From Rhodanobacter sp. 7MK24 (lineage in GTDB: Bacteria; Pseudomonadota; Gammaproteobacteria; Xanthomonadales; Rhodanobacteraceae): 64,000 nt of DNA. This document shows positions 20,923 to 27,354 of this stretch, piece by piece. Location of the stretch: contig NZ_JACYXL010000014.1 in assembly GCF_014842995.1 (NCBI RefSeq), forward strand, positions 1 through 64,000, in the 5' to 3' direction. Both the position numbers and the translations under genes were made by a program. The notes beneath the pieces are model-generated. The model did not search any database. It had not been told where the DNA came from and worked only from the letters and a program-made list of their open reading frames with translations. Every line of letters starts with the position of its first letter. The first letter of the stretch is position 1.

Positions 20923-22181
20923 GGCCGTGATTCCGTCGGGCTCGCTGCGGCTTGTTGCGCCGGCACGGTGAGCGTGGCGGCGACGCCCTCGGGCACGTTG
21001 GCCACCACCGCCAGCGAGGCGCGCGGGCCATACACGAGCTGCAGCCGCTCGCGCACGTTTTTCAGGCCGATGCCGGTGCCGCCGCTCGCTGCGCCGAAGC
21101 CCTGGCCGTCGTCGGCCACGGTGATCGCCACGCTGCCGTCGTCGCGGCGCGCGAGGATCCATACGCTGCCGCCACCGGGCTTGGGCTCCAGGCCATGCTT
21201 GATCGCGTTCTCCACCAGCGTCTGCAGCATCATCGGCGGCAGGGTGATGCCGCGCAGCGCGTCGGGCACTTCGATCTTCATTTCCAGCCGTGCCCCCATA
21301 CGGATCTTCAGGATTTCGAGATAGGCGCGGGCGCGTTCCAGCTCTTCGCCCAGCGTGGAAAGCGTTTCCTCCGCGCTGGGCAGCGAGTGGCGCAGGTACT
21401 GGATGAGATGGCCGAGCATGCGGTCGGCCTGCGCCGGTTCGGTGCGCGTGAGGTATTGCGCGCTGGTCAGCGTGTTGTAGAGGAAATGCGGTTCCACCTG
21501 CGCGTGCAGCAGGCTGAGCCTGGCCTGCGCCAGTTCCTTGTCCGTGGCGGTCTGCGCGGCGGCCTGCTGTTCGCGGCGGCGGCGTTCGGCCACCCGGCGG
21601 GCGAGGGCGCGGGAGATCGCTTCGGCATTGACCAGGTTGGCGCCGTCGTCCACGCGGAACCAGTCGGTCCACGCGCCGCTTTCCGGTTCGCACACCAGGG
21701 TGACGCTGCCGATGCCGTTGCCCGGCGTCACCGTGGCGAAGATCTGGTTGCGTCGGCTGCCCAGCCAGCTGAAGGGATTGAGCCAGCCGACGATGGCGCG
21801 GCCATACGGATTGGGACGACGCACCTTGGCGCGCACCTGCAGGCTGTCGCGGGCGCTTTCGATTTCCTCGGTGTAGGGCAGTTCGCGGATCGTCGCATCC
21901 AGCATGTCGAATGCCTCGCCGGCCTCGAACGGCAATTCGATCTGGCGGCGCTGGCGGTTGCCCAGCGTGTCCAGGTTCGCGTGGCCGGCGATCAATCGCA
22001 CGCGGCGCAGGTGGGAGAATGCGCCGGTCACCACCAGCACCAGCACCACGACGATGATGATCTGCGGCAACGGTTCCGTGCCGCGAAGCGGGCCGGTGTT
22101 GACCATCAGGATCACGACGAAGAACAGGGCCAGCAACCAGGCCACGACTAGGCGCGCTATGAAGAAAAGGCCCTTGATCAC
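20919..22181 (-). CDS. LytS/AlgZ-type sensor histidine kinase
   Basis: The 420-residue protein has two membrane helices near the N-terminus (IARLVVAWLLALFFVVILM and a second with IIIVVVLVLVVTGAF), a cytoplasmic segment and the His_kinase motif HAQVEPHFLYNTLTS with the phospho-accepting His. The ATPase domain contains LVENAIKHGLEP and ADDGQGFG. The chosen GTG (IKGLFFIARL follows) has GGGGAC upstream; a start up to 68 codons earlier is open but adds a basic, non-domain extension. There is no extracellular sensor domain, so the signal may be sensed in the membrane. Coupled to the LytTR regulator. Confidence 0.9.
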   Translation of the reverse strand: MIKGLFFIARLVVAWLLALFFVVILMVNTGPLRGTEPLPQIIIVVVLVLVVTGAFSHLRRVRLIAGHANLDTLGNRQRRQIELPFEAGEAFDMLDATIRELPYTEEIESARDSLQVRAKVRRPNPYGRAIVGWLNPFSWLGSRRNQIFATVTPGNGIGSVTLVCEPESGAWTDWFRVDDGANLVNAEAISRALARRVAERRRREQQAAAQTATDKELAQARLSLLHAQVEPHFLYNTLTSAQYLTRTEPAQADRMLGHLIQYLRHSLPSAEETLSTLGEELERARAYLEILKIRMGARLEMKIEVPDALRGITLPPMMLQTLVENAIKHGLEPKPGGGSVWILARRDDGSVAITVADDGQGFGAASGGTGIGLKNVRERLQLVYGPRASLAVVANVPEGVAATLTVPAQQAAASPTESRP

Positions 22182-22396
22182 GATGGTGTCCCCAGTGATT
22201 GATCGGGAACGAGCATAGCGGCCGATTTCGCGGGTTTTCCCACGCATCCGACCAAGTCGGGTTCGGCGGGTGCGGAACGCGCGAAAGGCGGCGCGAAGCA
22301 TGGACGGCAGGCATGACTTCCGGCCGTTCCTGGCTGTCGCCGCCAGCGCCACCATGGGCGGCAATTCATTCCCGATGCCCTCCAAGGAGAGGTTCC

Positions 22397-25051
22397 ATGC
22401 GCAAGTCCCTGGTTTCCGCGATCGCTATGGCGCTCGCCGTGTCCGCCGGCAGCACGTTGGCGATGCCGGCGCAGCCGGCAGCTGCCGTGTCGTCACAGAC
22501 TCCCACGCAGTTGCCGCGCAATGTGCGCCCCACGCACTACGCGGTGGCCATCACCCCGCATGCGGAGAAGATGAACTTCGACGGCCAGGTGACCGTGGAT
22601 GTGCAGGTGCTCAAGCCCAGCATCAGCATCACCCTCAATGCCGAGGGCATGACGTTCTCGTCGGTGACACTGGAGCCGGCGTCGGGCAAGGGCACCGCCG
22701 TGACGGCCAAGGTCGCGGTGGACGAAAAGACGCAGACCGCCACCTTCAGCTTCGACAAGCCGGTTGCGCCGGGTAGCTACAAGCTGGCGATGAACTACGT
22801 CGGCACCATCGGCACCCAGGCCAACGGCCTGTTCGCCATCGACTACCCCACGGCGTCGGGCAACAAGCGCGCGCTGTTCACGCAGTTCGAGAACTCCGAC
22901 GCGCGCCGCTTCATCCCGTCGTGGGACGAGCCGAACTACAAGGCCACGTTCGACCTCAGCGTCACCGTGCCGGGCAACGAGATGGCGGTGAGCAACATGC
23001 CGGTGGCCTCCAAGGCCGACGCCGGCAACGGCCTGCAGAAGGTGACCTTCCAGACCTCGCCGAAGATGTCCACCTACCTGCTGTTCTTCGGGCTGGGCGA
23101 ATTCGACCGCGTCACCACCACCTCGGACGGCACCGAGATCGGCGTGGTGATGCAGAAGGGCAAGGGCGCGCAGGCGGCCTTCACGCTGGATTCGGCCAAG
23201 GCCGTGCTGCACGACTACAACGACTACTTCGGCATCAAGTACCCGCTGCCCAAGCTGGACAACATCGCAGCGCCAGGCAGCAGCCAGTTCTTCTCGGCGA
23301 TGGAGAACTGGGGCGCGATCTTCACCTTCGAGTACGCCATGCTGCTCGACCCGTCGTTCTCCACGCAGGGCGACAAGATGGAGGTGTTCAACACCGCCGC
23401 GCACGAAATGGCGCACCAGTGGTTCGGCGACCTGGTGACCATGAACTGGTGGGACAACCTGTGGCTCAACGAAGGCTTCGCCTCGTGGATGGCCGAGCGC
23501 GAAACCGAGAAGGTGCATCCCGAGTGGAACACCGTGCTCGATACCGTGGGCACGCGCGAAGGCGCGATGTCGGTCGACGCGGTGGCCACCACGCATCCCA
23601 TCGTGCAGAAGATCGACACCGTGGAGCAGGCCAGCCAGGCCTTCGACACCATCACCTATTCCAAGGGCGAGGCGGTGATCCGCATGCTCGAGGCCTATGT
23701 GGGCCCGGAGAACTGGCGCCAGGGCGTGCACAATTACCTCAAGGCCCACTCCTACGGCAACACGGTGTCCGACGACCTGTGGCATGCGGTGGACGGCGCG
23801 GCTCCCGGCAAGCACATCACCCAGGTGGCGCACGACTTCACCCTGCAGCCGGGCGTGCCGCTGATGAAAGTGGACTCGGCCATGTGCAGCAATGGCGAGA
23901 CCACCATCAAGCTCACCCAGGGCGAATTCACCAAGGATCGCCCGAACAAGCAGCCGTTGCGCTGGCACGTGCCGGTCATCGCGCAGGTGGTGGGCAACCC
24001 CGCCGCCAGCACGCTGGTGGACGGTTCCGCCACGCTGAAGCTGAAGGGCTGCGGCCCGGTGCTGGTGAACGCGGGGCAGAGCGGTTACTACCGCACGCTC
24101 TACGCGCCGGCACAGCTCGCCGCGCTGAAGCAGGACTTCACCAAGCTCGCGCCAATCGACCAGCTCGGCCTGATGAGCGACACCTGGGCGGAAAGCATGG
24201 CCGGCCTCGAGCCGGTGTCGGATTTCCTCGACATGGCCAAGGCCACCCCGGCCAATGCCGATCCGGAAATCTGGGCGGAAGTGGCCGGCAGCCTCGAAGG
24301 ACTGGACCAGTACTACCGCGGCGACCAAGCACGTCAGGATCGCTTCCGCGCCTATGCCGTGGCGCAGCTCAAGCCGGTGTTCGCGCGCGTGGGCTGGGAC
24401 GCCAAGCCGGACGAGAGCACCTCGACCACGCTGCTGCGCACGCAGCTGATCGGCGCGCTGGCCGCGCTGGGCGACCAGGAAATGCTGAAGGAAGTGCGTC
24501 GCCGCTTCGACGCACAGGCCACGGATCCGAAGGCGGTGCCGGCAGCCCTGCGCAAGACCATCTTCGCCATCGTGGCGCAGCATGCCGACGAGGCCACCTG
24601 GGACAAGCTGCATGCCCAAGCCAAGGCCGAGAAGTCGCCGATGATCAAGGATCGCCTGTACGTCCTGCTCTCCGTCGCCGAGGACAAGGCGCTGGCGCAG
24701 CGTGCGCTCGACCTCGCACTCACCGATGAACCGGGTGCCACCAACAGTGCCGGCATGATCGGCGGTGTGGCCTGGCGGCACCCGGAAATGGCCTACGACT
24801 TCGCCATGGCGCATCGCGCGCAGGTGGACAAGCTGGTCGATTCCACCTCCAGCAGCCGCTACTACCCGATGCTGGGCGGCAGCTCGTTCGACCCGGCGAT
24901 GATCGAGAAGATCAAGGCCTACGAGACCACCATCGATCCGTCCGCGCGTCGCCCGGCGGACAGCGTGATCGCCAACATCCAGTACCGCATGATGATCCGC
25001 AAGGATCGCCTGCCGGCGGTAGATGCGTGGCTGGCAAAGAACGGCGGCTGA
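22397..25051 (+). CDS. Exported M1-family zinc aminopeptidase
   Basis: The 884-residue protein has a signal peptide (MRKSLVSAIAMALAVSAGST, cleavage near LAMPA) and the M1 architecture: an N-terminal beta domain, exopeptidase motif SAMENWGAI (GAMEN-type) and zinc motif HEMAH (H336, E337, H340) with the third ligand E359 in LWLNEGFASW. A long helical ERAP-like C-terminal domain (LAPIDQLGLMSDTWA) follows. It should remove N-terminal residues from peptides in the periplasm or outside the cell. AAGGAGAGG precedes the ATG. Divergent from the LytS kinase across 215 bp; followed by a strong terminator. Confidence 0.94.
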   Translation: MRKSLVSAIAMALAVSAGSTLAMPAQPAAAVSSQTPTQLPRNVRPTHYAVAITPHAEKMNFDGQVTVDVQVLKPSISITLNAEGMTFSSVTLEPASGKGTAVTAKVAVDEKTQTATFSFDKPVAPGSYKLAMNYVGTIGTQANGLFAIDYPTASGNKRALFTQFENSDARRFIPSWDEPNYKATFDLSVTVPGNEMAVSNMPVASKADAGNGLQKVTFQTSPKMSTYLLFFGLGEFDRVTTTSDGTEIGVVMQKGKGAQAAFTLDSAKAVLHDYNDYFGIKYPLPKLDNIAAPGSSQFFSAMENWGAIFTFEYAMLLDPSFSTQGDKMEVFNTAAHEMAHQWFGDLVTMNWWDNLWLNEGFASWMAERETEKVHPEWNTVLDTVGTREGAMSVDAVATTHPIVQKIDTVEQASQAFDTITYSKGEAVIRMLEAYVGPENWRQGVHNYLKAHSYGNTVSDDLWHAVDGAAPGKHITQVAHDFTLQPGVPLMKVDSAMCSNGETTIKLTQGEFTKDRPNKQPLRWHVPVIAQVVGNPAASTLVDGSATLKLKGCGPVLVNAGQSGYYRTLYAPAQLAALKQDFTKLAPIDQLGLMSDTWAESMAGLEPVSDFLDMAKATPANADPEIWAEVAGSLEGLDQYYRGDQARQDRFRAYAVAQLKPVFARVGWDAKPDESTSTTLLRTQLIGALAALGDQEMLKEVRRRFDAQATDPKAVPAALRKTIFAIVAQHADEATWDKLHAQAKAEKSPMIKDRLYVLLSVAEDKALAQRALDLALTDEPGATNSAGMIGGVAWRHPEMAYDFAMAHRAQVDKLVDSTSSSRYYPMLGGSSFDPAMIEKIKAYETTIDPSARRPADSVIANIQYRMMIRKDRLPAVDAWLAKNGG

Positions 25052-25071
25052 GCGTTCTCACAAGTGACACG

Positions 25072-25101
25072 ACAAGGCCCCGCATGCGGGGCCTTGTTTT
25101 T
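25072..25101 (+). terminator. Rho-independent terminator of the M1 aminopeptidase gene
   Basis: The palindrome runs ACAAGGCCCCGC to GCGGGGCCTTGT with an AT apex and is followed by TTTT. It marks the end of core sequence before the cassette region. Confidence 0.85.
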
Positions 25102-25220
25102 GGTTGCTGGGGCGATGCGATTCGGTGTTGCTCGAGCGAGCTTTTGGTAATTGCCGACTACCCAGCCTGGTTACCTTCATTTCGCTAGTATCGACCAGTC
25201 ATCGAATACAGGAACCGCAC

Positions 25221-25244
25221 GTCCGTTTTCGGCCAGAAGCGGAC
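25221..25244. repeat. 24-bp imperfect palindrome beside the cassette
   Basis: GTCCG-TTTTC-GGCC-AGAAG-CGGAC folds on itself and lies immediately outside the attC end of the cassette. Similar GTCCGCTTT..GGCC..AAGCGGAC palindromes occur in many proteobacterial intergenic regions; the link to integron activity is not established. Confidence 0.55.
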
Positions 25245-25301
25245 AGTCAACGCTGGAGTTAAGCGGCGGCGAAGCCGTCCGCCTTGAACGAAATGTTAGG
25301 C
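25245..25301 (-). mobile_element. Integron attC recombination site
   Basis: Read on the minus strand the 57-bp site has R'' GCCTAAC, spacer ATTTC, L'' GTTCAAG, a loop around CGGACGGC-TTC-GCCGCC, L' CTTAAC, spacer TCCAGC and R' GTTGACT. The arms GTTCAAGGCGGACGGC and GCCGCCGCTTAAC pair with three unpaired bases (C, G, A) on one side, the extrahelical-base pattern recognised by integron integrases. R' deviates from the GTTRRRY consensus after GTT, as can happen at the last site of an array. A second possible R'' (GCCTAAC) lies at 25330-25336, which would make the site 92 bp. Confidence 0.82.
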
Positions 25302-25798
25302 CTGGGCCGCAGGTTTGGATGACCGAGATGTTAGGCACCAACGCTCACATGCCATAGTTATGCCAATACAATTTGACGCCAGACATTGGGCAGCTTGCCC
25401 GAAGGAACAACTTGTCGAACTCGAGTTGCGTAGGCATGCCGTTTGTACCGCTGAGCTCGACAAATGTTTGAGTAGCAGACGCTGCCTCTGAAACGTTTGA
25501 AACAGAGATCGTACCTTGGTCTTTGGACACAAGCCTTGCTACGACGCACCCATGAGGGAAACGCTTTTCGGCGCTCTCCAAGCGATCAAGTGCATCGTGG
25601 CCTCCGGAGTCCGTGGGTGGGATGACCGAGGTAACATCGATTTGTAGAACCGCACCAGAGTTTAGGGCCTTAAACTGGCGCTTGAGCGGAACTTCCCGCC
25701 ACGTGTTCGTAATGCTCACGGGCGCCGGTGTAATTTGAAACGTACCGCCAAACACAAGCGCTAGCAGAAGTTGCCACATCGTTTCCCTTGGTGCCTAA
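25251..25798 (-). mobile_element. Single integron gene cassette
   Basis: The 548-bp unit is bounded on the minus strand by a core site GTTAGGC (25793-25799) and the attC R' site, with one gene starting 13 bases after the core site, which is normal cassette geometry. A 12-bp inverted repeat (GTTAGGCACCAA at the start, TTGGTGCCTAAC just after the gene) matches the known complementarity between the two ends of a cassette. Base composition is visibly less GC-rich than both flanks. No integrase gene or attI is present in the window, so this is a lone cassette or the end of a small array. Confidence 0.75.
25345..25779 (-). CDS. Cassette-borne exported protein of unknown function
   Basis: The 144-residue product begins MWQLLLALVFGGTFQITPAP, a plausible signal peptide, and the rest is predicted beta-rich with two cysteines (HGCVVA, RASCPM). 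I recognise no domain. It is the only gene of the integron-type cassette, has lower GC and different codon use from its neighbours (for example TTT, AAT and ATA codons), and begins close to the core site, so translation may rely on a cassette-external promoter. Length, position and a proper stop argue for a real gene. Its role is unknown; cassette proteins are often host-adaptive and lack homologues. Confidence 0.65.
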   Translation of the reverse strand: MWQLLLALVFGGTFQITPAPVSITNTWREVPLKRQFKALNSGAVLQIDVTSVIPPTDSGGHDALDRLESAEKRFPHGCVVARLVSKDQGTISVSNVSEAASATQTFVELSGTNGMPTQLEFDKLFLRASCPMSGVKLYWHNYGM

Positions 25799-25833
25799 CT
25801 ATCGAGTATACGGACACGCCCGTCCGTTTATAC
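25793..25833 (-). mobile_element. Core site and partial attC-like hairpin upstream of the cassette
   Basis: On the minus strand GTATAAACGGAC-GGGCGT-GTCCGTATAC forms a stem with two extra bases on one side, followed by spacer TCGATA and core GTTAGGC. This looks like the L''/L'/R' half of an attC site whose R'' is no longer recognisable. A related sequence (AAACGGACGTGCGGTTCC...GTATTCGAT) lies on the far side of the cassette near 25200-25230. Confidence 0.5.
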
Positions 25834-25995
25834 ATCCCCGGTGGCGCAACGGGATTCTTGCGCAACTCATTAGTTCTTGCAGCGGCTTATCTTTGCCACG
25901 CCCGGCAAACAACTGAACGCAAAGCCGGACAGAGGCGCCCGGCCCTAGAACGGCAGCTTTGGGTCGAAAGCCGCCAATGGCTTTGGTGAGCAGCA

Positions 25996-27159
25996 TCATG
26001 TCGCTGCCGCCTCGATGGCGTCCAGCGCCGCCTCGACATTACACCGCGGCGTGCCGATGTTCATGCGCACGAAGCCGCCGCCGCCGGGGCCGAAGTCGGT
26101 GCCGGGATTCAGGCCGAGCTTGCAGCGTTGGATGAAGAAGTCGCGCAGCACATCGTCGTCCATGCCCAGCCCGCGGCAATCCAGCCACAGCAGGTAGCCG
26201 GCTTCGGGCGAATGCAAGCGGATTGAAGGGATGCGCGTGCGCAGGCGGTCGGCGACGAGGTCGCGTGTGTCGCCCAGGTAGGGCTTGAGCGCATCAAGCC
26301 ACGCATCGCCTTCGCGCCACGCGGCTTCCGCCGCGGCGATGGCGAAGGGGCTGGCGTCGCCCAGATGCATGGCGGCAACCGTCTTGCGCAATGCGGTGCG
26401 CAGGTCATCGCGCCTGGCTACCAGCATAGATAGCGCCAGCCCCGAGAGGTTGAACGTCTTGCCGGGCGAGAGCAGGGCAATGACGCGGTCGTCCACCTGC
26501 GCCAGACTGCCCAGCGGGCAATAGCCGGCACCGGGCAACGCGAGATCGCCGTGCACCTCGTCGGCAATCACGGTGATGCCGTGGCGGCGTGCGATGCGCA
26601 GTACTTCGCCGAGCTCGTCCGGCGACCAGGCGCGGCCGCCAGGATTGTGCGGGTTGCACAGCAACAGCGCGCGGGCACCGTCGCGGGCCTGCTGTTCGAG
26701 TTGCGCGAAATCCATCGCGTAACGGCCGCCGGTTTCGCGCAGCGGGTTGTGCAGTAATCGTCGGCCGGCATTTTCCACGGCGCGGAAGAGGCCGGGGTAG
26801 ACCGGTGGCTGCACGATCACCGCATCGCCCGCATCGGTACATGCCTGCATGGCGGCGGACAACGCGGCCAGCACGCCGGAAGCCGGCACCAGCCAGTCGC
26901 GCTCGACGTGCCAGCGATGGCGGCGCATGCACCAGCCGACCAGTGCCTGCTGCAGGCTTTCGGGGTATTGCGTGTAACCGTAGATCGGGTGTCGGGCGCG
27001 TTCCTGCAATGCCTCGACCACGCACGGCGGTGCGGCGAAATCCATGTCGGCCACCCACAACGGGCTGATCTCGTCGCTGCCGAATTTCTGCCGGCGTCCG
27101 TCGAACTTCAGCGCATGGCTGCCGCGGCGGTCGATGGGCTGGTCGAAGTCGAAAGTCAT
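25996..27159 (-). CDS. MalY/PatB-type PLP-dependent C-S lyase (candidate OvoB)
   Basis: The 387-residue protein is a class I/II aminotransferase-fold enzyme of the MalY/PatB group, which cleave carbon-sulfur bonds of cystathionine or cysteine conjugates. Visible features are the N-terminal KFDGRRQKFGSDEISPLWVADMDF typical of the group, PVYPGLF, CNPHNPGGRAW, and the PLP lysine in SPGKTFNLSGL. The start MTFDFDQPID is preferred; a longer frame runs into a repeat. It is the next gene downstream of ovoA on the same strand, 195 bp away. Ovothiol synthesis needs a PLP sulfoxide lyase (OvoB) after OvoA, so this gene is a strong contextual candidate, though cystathionine beta-lyase is the default annotation. 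Confidence 0.88.
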   Translation of the reverse strand: MTFDFDQPIDRRGSHALKFDGRRQKFGSDEISPLWVADMDFAAPPCVVEALQERARHPIYGYTQYPESLQQALVGWCMRRHRWHVERDWLVPASGVLAALSAAMQACTDAGDAVIVQPPVYPGLFRAVENAGRRLLHNPLRETGGRYAMDFAQLEQQARDGARALLLCNPHNPGGRAWSPDELGEVLRIARRHGITVIADEVHGDLALPGAGYCPLGSLAQVDDRVIALLSPGKTFNLSGLALSMLVARRDDLRTALRKTVAAMHLGDASPFAIAAAEAAWREGDAWLDALKPYLGDTRDLVADRLRTRIPSIRLHSPEAGYLLWLDCRGLGMDDDVLRDFFIQRCKLGLNPGTDFGPGGGGFVRMNIGTPRCNVEAALDAIEAAAT

Positions 27160-27182
27160 GGGCGGCCTGCTGGTGCGTGGCT

Positions 27183-27331
27183 CGTCACCCCGGCGAAAGC
27201 CGAGATCCAGTGCCTTTGCCTCATGCGGGAAAGGCACTGGATGACTCGCTGCGCTCGCCCCTTTGGGGCCGCCCTACGGGCCTTCTGCGCGCTGCGCGCT
27301 TGTCCTGCTTGCGCAGGAATGGCGGTGAGGT
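27183..27331. repeat. Interspersed palindromic repeat, family A copy 1
   Basis: It opens with GTCACCCCGGCGAAAGCCGAG, contains the inverted pair ATCCAGTGCCTT / AAGGCACTGGAT, and ends with TCCTGCTTGCGCAGGAAT. This is the common CCGGCGAAAGCCGG...ATCCAG type of dispersed repeat. Related copies lie at 37860 and 55343. It fills the gap between ovoA and the C-S lyase gene and could form hairpins in a shared transcript. Confidence 0.7.
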
Positions 27332-27354
27332 AGTCCCTGTGCCAGGGAGGCACG

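Noticed and set aside
25151-25357. 68-residue plus-strand open frame across the attC region
   Set aside because: It crosses the attC hairpin and core sites and has no ribosome site or coding character.
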